DNA of 45,997 nt from Lachnospiraceae bacterium (GTDB lineage: Bacteria > Bacillota > Clostridia > Lachnospirales > Lachnospiraceae): contig JAILHW010000178.1 of the NCBI GenBank assembly GCA_024695605.1, forward strand, positions 1-45,997. Reading direction: 5' to 3'. Shown here piece after piece: positions 17,263 to 26,062 of this stretch. The position numbers and the translations under genes were made by a program. The notes below the pieces were generated by a model. It saw only the letters and a list, made by a program, of their open reading frames with translations. It searched no databases and had not been told where the DNA came from. How positions within the stretch are numbered: position 1 is the stretch's first letter; each line of letters starts with the position of its first letter.

Positions 17263-18654
17263 ATGCAAAACAATGGAGCGGATGCTGCCAAGAGAGCAGC
17301 AGAGGAGGCAGCAAGAAAGGCTGCAGCAGTAACAATGAAGTCAGGAGCGGCACCGGAGAAAAAGGCCGGCGTTGCAGAATCGGCAGAGGAAGCGATCCGT
17401 CAGAATGCGGGCATCAATGCGAAGAAACTGGCCATTGAATCGGCACTTCGTATCGCAGACGAGGTAGCTGCAAAGGCAGCGAAGGATGCGAATTCCACCT
17501 CCCGTGAGAAGGACGAGTCCAGAAAAGCGCTCGATGAGGAGAATATCCGCAAGGCTACGAGCGAGCAGACCAGGAAGGCAGCGGAAGAGCTGGCAAGAAA
17601 ACTGGCTGATGAGAATGTAAAGAAATCCCTGGAGCTGCAGGCAGCTTCCGATGAGAGGGTGAAAAAGCATAAGGAAGAGGTTCGGGCAAAAGCCCAGGCC
17701 GATGCCAAGAAGAAGGTTGACGAGGTTGTAAAGACCACGGCCGAGAAGGCGCAGAAGGAACGCGACGAGAAGATCAAGAAGGCCGAGGAAGAAGCCAAGA
17801 AGACCATGGAGGAAGTGATCAAGAAGGCCCAGGCTGAGGCTGATGCCAAGGTAGAGTCCATTCGTACCCAGGCACAGGAGGAAGCCAAGAAGAAGGTTGA
17901 CGAGGCCAGAGCAGCGATCACCACTTCCACGGAACAGGAAGTAGAGCAGGCGGTGAACACCGCAGGCGCCGATGCCAAGATCAAGGAAGCAGATATCATC
18001 AAGGCAGAGGAAGAGAAGAATAACAAGGTATTAGAGGATGCGATCCGCAAGGAGGCTGAGGCAGTCGCCAATAAATTCGCCAAGGAAGCCGCCATGAAGA
18101 TGGAAGAGGAGCGTCTCAGAAGAGAAGAGGAAGAGAAGGCTCGTCAGGCTGCGGAAGAGAAGGCACGCAAGGAAGCAGAGGAGCGTGCGAGAAAGGAAGC
18201 CGAGGAAGCGGAAGCACGGCGCATCGAGGAAGAGAAGAGACGCAAGGAAGAGGAAGCCAAAGCAAAGGCAGAGGCAGCAGAGAAGGCCAGAAAGGCAGCA
18301 GAGGCTCTGGAGTTCAGAAAATACCAGGAGGAAGCACAGAAGGCACTTGCTTCCAAGGCAGGAGAGGTCGCAAAGGCAGCGGCAGCAGCTCCGGCCCCGG
18401 CAGAAGCAGCGGCAGCAGCTGCTGCAGCAGCGGCAGCACCCGCAGCAGCACCCGCACCTGCACCGGAAGCAGCGGCATCTCCCGCCAAGGCGGTTACGGC
18501 AGCGGCGACTGCATCTTCAGCCGGTGGCGCCATGAGTCTGGAGGAGTTCCAGAAGGCTGCGATGAAGCTCAAGATCCTGCTTGACAATGGTATCATTTCC
18601 CAGGAGGACTTCGACGAGGAGAAGAAAAAACTCGTGGAGAATATGGCTTTATAA
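17263..18654 (+). CDS. Ala/Lys/Glu-rich coiled-coil protein with C-terminal SHOCT motif
   Basis: A 463-residue protein from ATG 17263 (AGGGG at 17251-17255, 7 bp upstream); the frame is open further upstream, but without a ribosome site and in promoter sequence. Residues 1 to about 370 are almost all Ala, Lys, Glu, Arg, Asp and Gln with no Pro or Trp to speak of, predicting one long charged helix or coiled coil, like TolA or IfcA-type rods. There is no signal peptide or membrane helix. An Ala/Pro linker (about 375-420) leads to a 35-residue end, LEEFQKAAMKLKILLDNGII followed by EDFDEEKKKLV, which matches the SHOCT (short C-terminal) domain found at oligomerising ends. The family was not recognised. 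It has its own terminator, so it is likely monocistronic. Confidence 0.8.
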   Translation: MQNNGADAAKRAAEEAARKAAAVTMKSGAAPEKKAGVAESAEEAIRQNAGINAKKLAIESALRIADEVAAKAAKDANSTSREKDESRKALDEENIRKATSEQTRKAAEELARKLADENVKKSLELQAASDERVKKHKEEVRAKAQADAKKKVDEVVKTTAEKAQKERDEKIKKAEEEAKKTMEEVIKKAQAEADAKVESIRTQAQEEAKKKVDEARAAITTSTEQEVEQAVNTAGADAKIKEADIIKAEEEKNNKVLEDAIRKEAEAVANKFAKEAAMKMEEERLRREEEEKARQAAEEKARKEAEERARKEAEEAEARRIEEEKRRKEEEAKAKAEAAEKARKAAEALEFRKYQEEAQKALASKAGEVAKAAAAAPAPAEAAAAAAAAAAAPAAAPAPAPEAAASPAKAVTAAATASSAGGAMSLEEFQKAAMKLKILLDNGIISQEDFDEEKKKLVENMAL

Positions 18655-18683
18655 GAGAACAGACAAGACGACAAACATGTCAG

Positions 18684-18715
18684 AAAGAGACTGCAGCTTT
18701 GCAGTCTCTTTTGTA
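18684..18715 (+). terminator. Intrinsic terminator after the coiled-coil gene
   Basis: AAAGAGACTGCA and TGCAGTCTCTTT make a perfect 12-bp stem with loop GCTT, followed by TG and further T. Confidence 0.85.
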
Positions 18716-18731
18716 TTGCGAAAAACTCTTG

Positions 18732-18749
18732 TTTTCCCTTATGGGAAAA
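18732..18749. promoter_or_regulatory. Hairpin or operator upstream of the valS promoter
   Basis: TTTTCCC and GGGAAAA are perfect inverse complements around TTAT. The repeat lies 12 bp upstream of the valS -35 box, so it is outside the transcript. It may bind a regulator. Confidence 0.3.
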
Positions 18750-18761
18750 GGGGGTGACTCC

Positions 18762-18790
18762 TTGACAAAAGCAGGGGGAAACTTTATTAT
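18762..18790 (+). promoter_or_regulatory. Promoter of valS
   Basis: A consensus TTGACA (18762-18767) and TATTAT (18785-18790) are 17 bp apart. Transcription from near 18797 leaves a leader of only about 62 bases, too short for a T-box. Confidence 0.8.
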
Positions 18791-18858
18791 GTAAATAACT
18801 ATGTGATCCTGTGGTTGACTACAAGGGTCAAAATACAAAAATGAGGAGTAAAAGAGCA

Positions 18859-21516
18859 ATGAGCAAGGAAATTGCCAAGAATTACGATCCCCGGCAGATG
18901 GAGGATCGCATCTATCAGAAATGGCTTGACGGAAAGTATTTTCATGCGGAGGTGGATCCCGATAAGAAACCCTTTACCATCGTGATCCCGCCCCCGAATA
19001 TCACGGGACAGCTGCATATGGGACATGCACTGGACAATACCATGCAGGATATCCTGATCCGCTTTAAGAGAATGCAGGGCTATAATACCCTTTGGCAGCC
19101 CGGAACGGACCATGCCTCCATCGCGACAGAGGTTAAGATCATTGAAAAGCTAAAGGAAGAGGGCATTGACAAGGAATCTCTGGGACGCGAAGGCTTTCTG
19201 GAGAGAGCCTGGGCCTGGAAAAAGGAGTATGGCGGAAGGATTATCCAGCAGCTGAAGAAGCTGGGCTCCTCCTGCGACTGGGACAGAGAACGCTTCACCA
19301 TGGACGAGGGCTGCAACAAGGCCGTGACCGAAGTGTTCTGCAAGATGTATGAGAAGGGCTGGATCTACAAGGGCTCAAGGATCATCAACTGGTGTCCGGT
19401 CTGCAACACCTCCATTTCCGATGCGGAGGTGGAATATGAAGAGCAGCAGGGGCATCTGTGGCATATCAAGTATCCTCTGGTAGAGGACGGAAAGCCCTCC
19501 GAGACAGAGTTTTTAACATTTGCCACCACCCGTCCGGAGACCATGCTTGGCGATACGGCAGTGGCTGTCAATCCCGATGATGAGAGATACACCTATCTGC
19601 ACGGCAGGCAGGTATGGCTCCCCATCGTGGAGAAGGCGATCCCGGTAGTGACGGATACCTATGTGGATATGGAGTTCGGTACCGGTGTCGTAAAGATCAC
19701 CCCGGCCCATGACCCCAACGACTTTGAGGTTGGAAAGCGTCACAACCTGCCGGAAGTCAATATCATGAATGATGATGCGACCATCAACGAAAACGGCGGC
19801 AAGTATGCCGGAATGGATCGCTATGAGGCCAGAGCGGCCATCGTAAAGGAACTCGAAGAAAAGGGACTTTTGGTCAAGATCGAGGATTATGCCCACAACG
19901 TAGGCACGCATGATCGCTGCAAGACCACCATTGAGCCTTTGATCAAAAAGCAGTGGTTTGTGAAGATGGACGAGCTGATCAAACCCGCTGTAAAGGCTGT
20001 CAAGGAAGGGGAGATCAGACTGGTTCCCCCCAGAATGGAAAAGACCTATTTTAACTGGACCGACAACATCAGAGACTGGTGTATCTCCAGACAGCTGTGG
20101 TGGGGACACAGGATCCCGGCTTACTATTGCAGTGACTGCGGTGAGATCGTAGTGGCTGCGGCAAAGCCCGAGGTTTGTCCCAAATGCGGCAAGTCGCATT
20201 TTGAGCAGGATCCGGATACGCTTGATACCTGGTTCTCCTCGGCACTCTGGCCCTTCTCCACATTGGGGTGGCCGGAAAAGACCAAGGAGCTTGAGTATTT
20301 CTATCCGACCAACGTGTTGGTAACCGGTTACGATATTATCTTTTTCTGGGTCATCCGTATGATCTTCTCGGGCTACGAGCAGATGGGAGAAAAGCCCTTT
20401 GATACTGTACTGTTCCACGGCCTTGTAAGAGATGAACAGGGACGCAAGATGAGCAAGTCTCTGGGCAACGGTATCGATCCTTTGGAGGTGATCGAGCAGT
20501 ATGGCGCAGATGCTCTCAGACTGATGCTGATCACCGGAAATGCGCCGGGCAATGATATGCGTTTTACGGAGGCCAAGATCACCAGCAGCCGTAATTTTGC
20601 CAACAAGGTATGGAATGCATCCCGTTTCATCCTGATGAATATGGAAGGAAAAACGATCAGGGAGGATGCAAAAGAGCACCTTGAGGATGCCGACAAGTGG
20701 ATCCTTTCCAAGCTGAATACCCTGATCGGGGATGTGACCGAGAACATGGAAAAATACGAGATGGGTATTGCCGTGCAGAAGGTCTATGATTTTATCTGGG
20801 AAGAATTCTGCGACTGGTACATCGAAATGGTGAAGCCCAGACTGTATAACAGCGATAACGAAAGCAGTCAGCAGGCGGCCCTCTGGACCCTCAGATACGT
20901 GCTTTGCGAAGCACTCAGACTCCTGCATCCCTTTATGCCGTTCATTACGGAGGAGATCTTCTGTGCGGTGCAGAGCGAGGAAGAGACCATTATGATCAGC
21001 CCCTGGCCGGTGGTAAAGAGTGAGCTGGCATTTTCCGATGAGGAGGCGGCTGTGGAGCTGATGAAGGAGGCCGTTCGCGGCATCCGCAACGTCAGAACCT
21101 CCATGAACGTAGCACCTTCCCGCAAGGCAGTTGTCATCGTGGTTTCCGAAAACGGGCAGGTCAGAGATACCTTTGAAAAGGGCAGGCTGTTTTTTGCGCC
21201 GCTGGCATATGCATCCGAGGTTCGAATTCAAAGCGATAAGGCGGGCATCAGCGATGATGCGGTATCCGTTGTGATAAATGGCGGTGTGATCTATCTGCCG
21301 TTCGAGGATCTGGTGGATCTGGCTGCCGAAAAGGCCAGACTTGAGGGAGAGGAGAAGAAGCTCCTTTCCGAGATCGCAAGAGCGGAGGGAATGCTGAAAA
21401 ACGAGCGCTTTATCAGCAAGGCACCGGCTGCCAAGGTACAGGAAGAAAAGGATAAGCTTGCAAAATACACCCAGATGCTGACGCAGGTTAAGGAGCGGCT
21501 GGCACAGATGAAATAA
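18859..21516 (+). CDS. valS: Valine-tRNA ligase
   Basis: An 885-residue class I synthetase. ATG 18859 was chosen since GAGGAG (18843-18848) lies 10 bp upstream and [22 protein letters not shown] is the family's usual N terminus; the frame extends to a GTG at 18811 but without support. Signatures are HMGH (53-56) in [15 protein letters not shown], the CP1 editing domain (about 180-340), a C-x2-C...C-x2-C zinc knuckle in [19 protein letters not shown] (530-534), an anticodon-binding domain, and the C-terminal coiled-coil arm ending in KERLAQMK that is diagnostic for ValRS over IleRS. It charges tRNA-Val in the cytoplasm. The downstream FapA-like gene follows after 14 bp. Confidence 0.97.
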   Translation: MSKEIAKNYDPRQMEDRIYQKWLDGKYFHAEVDPDKKPFTIVIPPPNITGQLHMGHALDNTMQDILIRFKRMQGYNTLWQPGTDHASIATEVKIIEKLKEEGIDKESLGREGFLERAWAWKKEYGGRIIQQLKKLGSSCDWDRERFTMDEGCNKAVTEVFCKMYEKGWIYKGSRIINWCPVCNTSISDAEVEYEEQQGHLWHIKYPLVEDGKPSETEFLTFATTRPETMLGDTAVAVNPDDERYTYLHGRQVWLPIVEKAIPVVTDTYVDMEFGTGVVKITPAHDPNDFEVGKRHNLPEVNIMNDDATINENGGKYAGMDRYEARAAIVKELEEKGLLVKIEDYAHNVGTHDRCKTTIEPLIKKQWFVKMDELIKPAVKAVKEGEIRLVPPRMEKTYFNWTDNIRDWCISRQLWWGHRIPAYYCSDCGEIVVAAAKPEVCPKCGKSHFEQDPDTLDTWFSSALWPFSTLGWPEKTKELEYFYPTNVLVTGYDIIFFWVIRMIFSGYEQMGEKPFDTVLFHGLVRDEQGRKMSKSLGNGIDPLEVIEQYGADALRLMLITGNAPGNDMRFTEAKITSSRNFANKVWNASRFILMNMEGKTIREDAKEHLEDADKWILSKLNTLIGDVTENMEKYEMGIAVQKVYDFIWEEFCDWYIEMVKPRLYNSDNESSQQAALWTLRYVLCEALRLLHPFMPFITEEIFCAVQSEEETIMISPWPVVKSELAFSDEEAAVELMKEAVRGIRNVRTSMNVAPSRKAVVIVVSENGQVRDTFEKGRLFFAPLAYASEVRIQSDKAGISDDAVSVVINGGVIYLPFEDLVDLAAEKARLEGEEKKLLSEIARAEGMLKNERFISKAPAAKVQEEKDKLAKYTQMLTQVKERLAQMK

Positions 21517-21530
21517 CAGGAGGTAACACT

Positions 21531-22937
21531 ATGGCCTCAACCGGAATCTTAGGAAATGCGGATTATTTTAGGGACGCCGGAAAAAGTACATATGTCCGGA
21601 TCACCGATGACAAAATGCAGGTCTGGCTGTATCTTGCGCCGAAAGCCGACCGGGAGCCTTACGCCAGGGATGAGATTTTGCGGATTCTTGTGGAGAATGG
21701 CGTGGTGTTCGGCTTTGATCAGTCCGTCATTGTGGCTATGGTGAAAAAGGGGATCTACCATCGGGAGATCCTGGTTGCCAAGGGCGCGGAACCGACGATC
21801 GGGAGCGACGGCTATTACGAATATACCTTTGATATTGAGTCCGGAAAGAGCAAGCCTGTGATCCGGGAGGACGGCAGCGTGGATTATCAGAGCATGCGCG
21901 CCGTAAACAGCGTTCAGGCAGGATCGCTTCTTGCCACCTATCACCACGCCGTTCCCGGTGTGGCAGGAAAGGACGTTTTCGGAAATGAGATCACCATGCC
22001 TATGGTGCGGGAGCTTCCGAACATTTGCGGAAGAGGCGTATATCAGGGAGCAGACAACCCGGATCAGTATTTTGCCTTAAAGGACGGCAAGATCGAAATC
22101 TCCGGCGGAAAGCTCAACATCGTCAATGTCCTGGAGTTTTCGGGAGATGTGGACCAGCTGACCGGAAAGCTGGAGTTTTTCGGAGACATTCATATTCAGG
22201 GCAATGTGGAGGCCGGTACGGTGATCCGTGCGGGCAAGTCCCTGACCATAGAAGGTATCGTGGAAGCGGCGGATCTGTTTGCCGGTGGGGATATCATCTT
22301 AAAGCGCGGGATCCAGGGGTCCCAGAAGGCCCATATCGTAGGGCGCGGCAATCTCTATGCGGATTTCGTGGAGCACAGCTATGTGAAGCTGGAAGGGGAT
22401 GTGGAAGCCAATTATATCTTAAGCTCCTACATCAGCGCGCTCGGTCGTGTGAAGCTGTCTGGAAAGAAGGCTTCGATCGTAGGAGGCAGCGTCTATGCCA
22501 GGAAAGGGATTTCCTGCAATTTTGCAGGCAATGATGTGGAGATCAAGACCCGTCTGGCAGCAGGCGTTTCCCAGGATATGATCGACGAGAGTGAGAAGCT
22601 CCAGAGGCAGATGAAGACCGTCCGCGATGAAGTGCAACGGATCAAAGCGACGATCGTTTCCATGGGCAGTCATCTGCCGCCGGAAAAGCTGCAGGAATAT
22701 AAGCTAAAGCTCCAGCAGCTGATGACGGAGCAGCATACCATCATGGACCAGCAAAAGCTGATCTTTGACAAGATGGAGGAAGGGAAGGACGCCACGATCT
22801 ACGTAGGCGATACCATATATCTGGGGTGCGAGATCTGTATTGACGAGCACAACCTGAAATTGGATAAGCAGAATGCAACTGTGGAATACCGGAACATCGC
22901 CGGTATGATCACAGGGAAAACGGTGGCATACAAGTGA
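21531..22937 (+). CDS. FapA/DUF342-family protein
   Basis: A 468-residue soluble protein with a perfect AGGAGG ribosome site 7 bp upstream. The N-terminal 170 residues match the DUF342 N domain (KMQVWLYLAPKADREPYARDEI, then YHHAVPGVAGKDVFG). The middle (about 175-330) is a right-handed beta-helix-like, bactofilin-related region with short turns (GDIHIQGNVEAGTVIRAGKS). A coiled coil follows at about 340-420. Vibrio FapA sequesters HubP and affects polar flagellum assembly, but no flagellar gene is present here and the role in this organism is unknown. It sits between valS and folC and overlaps folC by 4 bases, so all three are probably one operon. Confidence 0.85.
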   Translation: MASTGILGNADYFRDAGKSTYVRITDDKMQVWLYLAPKADREPYARDEILRILVENGVVFGFDQSVIVAMVKKGIYHREILVAKGAEPTIGSDGYYEYTFDIESGKSKPVIREDGSVDYQSMRAVNSVQAGSLLATYHHAVPGVAGKDVFGNEITMPMVRELPNICGRGVYQGADNPDQYFALKDGKIEISGGKLNIVNVLEFSGDVDQLTGKLEFFGDIHIQGNVEAGTVIRAGKSLTIEGIVEAADLFAGGDIILKRGIQGSQKAHIVGRGNLYADFVEHSYVKLEGDVEANYILSSYISALGRVKLSGKKASIVGGSVYARKGISCNFAGNDVEIKTRLAAGVSQDMIDESEKLQRQMKTVRDEVQRIKATIVSMGSHLPPEKLQEYKLKLQQLMTEQHTIMDQQKLIFDKMEEGKDATIYVGDTIYLGCEICIDEHNLKLDKQNATVEYRNIAGMITGKTVAYK

Positions 22938-24259
22938 CCGAAGAGATCAGCTATGAAGCGGCCTGTGAATACCTTCTCGGGATCCCGAAATTTACCGGGA
23001 AGCATACGGGCGAGCATACAAAAGCGTTTATTGACAGTCTGGATATAGGAGATCTGGGATCGAAGGTGATCCATGTAGCCGGTACCAACGGCAAAGGATC
23101 CGTCTGCAGCTATCTGCATGCGATCCTGACGGCAGCGGGTTATCACACCGTCCTGTTCACCTCGCCGCATCTGGTGCAGATGACCGAGCGGTTTACCATC
23201 GACGGAAAAAGGATCGATCAGGCGCTGTTTCTGAAGGCCTTTCTGACGATCCGGGCGCTGTGTGAGAGGATGAAGCAGGAGCAGGGCCTTTCACACCCCA
23301 CCTTTTTTGAGTTTTTATTTCTGATGCTGCTGGTGATCTGTAAGGATACGGATCCCGACTTCGTGATCCTGGAAACGGGACTCGGCGGCAGGCTGGATGC
23401 GACCAATGCATTTTCCAAGCCGGCGCTTTGTGTGATCACAAAGATCGGCATGGATCATATGGCCTATCTGGGCGATACAAAGCAGCAGATTGCCGCGGAA
23501 AAAGCGGGCATCATCAAGGCGGGCGTGCCGCTGATCATGCAAAAATCCTGCCCGGAAAGCGATGCGGTGCTTGTTGCAAAAGCCGATCAGCTGGGGGCGA
23601 CGGTCTATCCTGTCAGCGCGTCGGAAAACGGGGTAAAAATCAAGCCAAAAAACATTGATTTTTCCTATCAATCCCATTATTATAGTATTGGTCTTTCTTT
23701 GCCCGGGCATGCGCTCTACCAGGTCGTCAATGTCAAAACCGCGATCCTGGCCTATGAGATCGTAGAGCAGAATGCACAAAAACGGCTTTCGGCAGATGCG
23801 CTGAGGCAGGTAGTTGAGAGGCACGTCTGGCCCGGCAGGATGGAGGAGATCCTTCCCGGCGTGATCCTGGACGGCGCTCATAACGAGGACGGCATGGAAA
23901 GCTTTCTGGCCTCGGTAGGGGCAGATGGGGCAACGAACGGCAGATCCCTGATCCTGGCATTTTCTGCCGATAAGGATGTCGATGGGATGTTAAGCCGCGT
24001 GGAGGCCTGCGGGCTGTTTGATGTATATTACGCCACGGCTTATCAGGAAGGCAGGAGTCTTTCACCTGCACTTCTTACTGAGATGATGACACAAAAGGGT
24101 CTGCGGGCTGTGTCCTGCAAGACGGTTTCGGAGGCGATCCGGCTTGCCGCCAAAGAGCGGAGCGAGGGTGCGCCGATCTATATCGCCGGCTCCTTATACC
24201 TGGTCGGTGAAGTGAAAAAACTGGATGAAGACGGAATATTGCGAGGAATGATAGAATGA
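22934..24259 (+). CDS. folC: Folylpolyglutamate synthase / dihydrofolate synthase
   Basis: A 441-residue Mur-ligase-family enzyme starting at a GTG that overlaps the stop codon of the FapA-like gene (GTGA). The N terminus EISYEAACEYLLGIPKF, the P-loop GTNGKGS (50-56), ETGLGGRLDATNAF with the metal/ATP-binding residues, the TKIGMDHMAYLGDT stretch, and the C-terminal DGAHNEDGMESF are all FolC hallmarks. It adds glutamate to folates with ATP and may also make dihydrofolate from dihydropteroate; which activities are present cannot be read. The last bases (ATGA) contain the start of a small downstream ORF. Confidence 0.94.
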   Translation: MTEEISYEAACEYLLGIPKFTGKHTGEHTKAFIDSLDIGDLGSKVIHVAGTNGKGSVCSYLHAILTAAGYHTVLFTSPHLVQMTERFTIDGKRIDQALFLKAFLTIRALCERMKQEQGLSHPTFFEFLFLMLLVICKDTDPDFVILETGLGGRLDATNAFSKPALCVITKIGMDHMAYLGDTKQQIAAEKAGIIKAGVPLIMQKSCPESDAVLVAKADQLGATVYPVSASENGVKIKPKNIDFSYQSHYYSIGLSLPGHALYQVVNVKTAILAYEIVEQNAQKRLSADALRQVVERHVWPGRMEEILPGVILDGAHNEDGMESFLASVGADGATNGRSLILAFSADKDVDGMLSRVEACGLFDVYYATAYQEGRSLSPALLTEMMTQKGLRAVSCKTVSEAIRLAAKERSEGAPIYIAGSLYLVGEVKKLDEDGILRGMIE

Positions 24260-24408
24260 TCAATTTTGAAGAGGAACTGAAAAAATTCCACCCCTCTCTG
24301 GAGGTAGAGGAAGCAGAGGATGCGATTCATCATCATGATCTTTCCGATATGGCGGAAGTGATCGTAGGCATCCTGCAGGATGAAAAACGGCAGTCTGATA
24401 ACGAATAA
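24256..24408 (+). CDS. 50-residue acidic protein translationally coupled to folC
   Basis: The ORF runs from an ATG overlapping the folC stop codon (ATGA) to TAA at 24406-24408. It has 50 codons and begins MINFEEELKK. AGGAATGATAG, a usable ribosome site, is 6-10 bases upstream inside folC. The product is rich in Glu and Asp with a HHH cluster in the middle, has no membrane helix, and ends hydrophilic. The coupling, the uninterrupted frame exactly filling the folC to TPR-gene gap and the neighbour-like codon usage argue that it is real. Function unknown. Confidence 0.7.
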   Translation: MINFEEELKKFHPSLEVEEAEDAIHHHDLSDMAEVIVGILQDEKRQSDNE

Positions 24409-24431
24409 CCATAAGCAGCAAGGGGCAGTTT

Positions 24432-26039
24432 ATGAAATGTTATAATTGTGGAGCAGAGCTGTCGGAAAAAGACTTCTGTACAGCTTGCGGTGTGGATGTG
24501 ACGAATTACAAAAGAGTGATCTACATGTCCCATCGCTTATATAATGACGGATTGGAAAAAGCAAATGTCAGGGATCTTTCCGGAGCCATCGTATGTCTTC
24601 GGGAGAGTCTGAAATTTGACAAGAGCAATGTAGAGGCCAGGAACCTGTTGGGACTGGTCTATTTTGAGATGGGAGATGTGGTCGCCGCCCTGATGGAATG
24701 GGTCATCAGTAAGAACTTCCGTTCCAAGAAGAATCTGGCGGATGATTACATCAATGCGGTGCAGAGCAATAAGGCCCGCCTGGATACTATCAATCAGAGC
24801 ATCAAAAAGTACAATCGTGCTTTGGAGCTGTGCCATCAGGACAGTAAGGATATGGCGATCATTCAGCTCAAAAAGGTGGTCTCCCAGAATACGAAGCTGG
24901 TGCAGGCACACCTGCTTTTGGCACTTCTGTTTCTGGATTCGGAACAATATCCCAGGGCAAAAAGAGAGATCGACAGGGTACTGGCCATTGATGTGGGAAA
25001 TACCCTGGCGCTGACCTATCGCAAATACATCGAGGATCAGACCACCTCCGAAGAGGAGGACGGTGGCAATGCCGGAGGGCGGAAAAAGAAAGCGGAGCAG
25101 GTGCGCGCAGCGGACAGTTCCGTGACCTATACCAGCGGTAATGAGGTGATCATCCAGCCGGCGGATATGCATGAGCCCAGAGGAGCATCCTCCATTTTGA
25201 ACATTATCATCGGTCTGATCATCGGCGTTGCTGTCAGTTATTTTCTGATCCTGCCTGCCAGAGTGCAGATGGTCAGAAACAGCATGAATGAAGAGCTCAA
25301 GACCATCGGCGACAATCTGGATGCAAAATCCTCAAGGGTAACGGAGCTTGAGCAGAGCGTTGCGGCGCTGGAGCAGGAAAAGGCCCAGATGCAGGGAGCG
25401 ATTGACGAATATACCGGAGAGAACGGCGAGTCTTTGAAGCTGGATTCTCTTTTGACGGCTGCCAAGAGCTATCTGGATCATCCGGAGGATGTGAGCGGTG
25501 CTTCGGATCTTTTATATGAGATTGATAAAACCTATATTGATACGCTGGCATCTGAGGCATACCGATCCCTGTATGATAAGCTGATGTCTCTGGTGGGACC
25601 TTCCGCAGCCGGAAGCCTGTATGAGAGAGGTACGGCAAGCATCAATCAAAGTGACTATACCACGGCTGTTACGACGCTGGAAAAGGCATGGTTCTTTGCG
25701 TCCGATCAGGAGTCTCCGGATCCGGAGATCCTCTATTCGCTTGGTCAGGCCTACCAGCTTGCAGGAGAGACGGACAAGGCCAAGGAAACCTATCAGAACG
25801 TTCTGAGCACCTTCCCGGAATCCACCGCGGCCCAGAAGGCAACGGAGAGACTTTCCGAGAATGGTGAGGAAGGCGCTGCGGCTGCAAATGCCTCAGAGCA
25901 GACCACACAGACGCAGGAGCAAACCCGGGAGCAGACTCAGGAGCAGACGCCGCAGGAAGGCGCTGATGAGAATGTCAGAGAGGGTGATAATACGGACAGC
26001 GCGGAAACTACGACGGTAGTGGAAGCGCCGGCCCAGTAA
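24432..26039 (+). CDS. Zinc-ribbon, TPR and transmembrane protein
   Basis: A 535-residue protein. An N-terminal zinc ribbon has C3-x2-C6 and C16-x2-C19. Cytoplasmic TPR-like helices occupy about 30-200 (AIVCLRESLKFDKSNVEARN, GLVYFEMGDVVAALMEW). A polar linker leads to one membrane helix (about 253-275, LNIIIGLIIGVAVSYFLILP). Outside are a coiled coil (about 285-330), a second TPR block (about 380-480: YTTAVTTLEKAWFFA, YSLGQAYQLAGETDKAKETY) and a Gln/Glu/Thr-rich tail. A scaffold that links cytoplasmic and envelope partners is plausible but not shown. It follows the 50-codon ORF by 23 bp, at the end of the valS-folC run. Confidence 0.82.
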   Translation: MKCYNCGAELSEKDFCTACGVDVTNYKRVIYMSHRLYNDGLEKANVRDLSGAIVCLRESLKFDKSNVEARNLLGLVYFEMGDVVAALMEWVISKNFRSKKNLADDYINAVQSNKARLDTINQSIKKYNRALELCHQDSKDMAIIQLKKVVSQNTKLVQAHLLLALLFLDSEQYPRAKREIDRVLAIDVGNTLALTYRKYIEDQTTSEEEDGGNAGGRKKKAEQVRAADSSVTYTSGNEVIIQPADMHEPRGASSILNIIIGLIIGVAVSYFLILPARVQMVRNSMNEELKTIGDNLDAKSSRVTELEQSVAALEQEKAQMQGAIDEYTGENGESLKLDSLLTAAKSYLDHPEDVSGASDLLYEIDKTYIDTLASEAYRSLYDKLMSLVGPSAAGSLYERGTASINQSDYTTAVTTLEKAWFFASDQESPDPEILYSLGQAYQLAGETDKAKETYQNVLSTFPESTAAQKATERLSENGEEGAAAANASEQTTQTQEQTREQTQEQTPQEGADENVREGDNTDSAETTTVVEAPAQ

Positions 26040-26062
26040 GAAAAAGAAAAGAGGAAAAAAGC

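Noticed and set aside
18790-18858. T-box leader upstream of valS
   Set aside because: The leader is only about 62 bases, with no T-box consensus, specifier hairpin or terminator.
19513-21231. Antisense 572-codon ORF within valS
   Set aside because: Mirror of the valS reading frame; no recognisable motif and no promoter or ribosome site.
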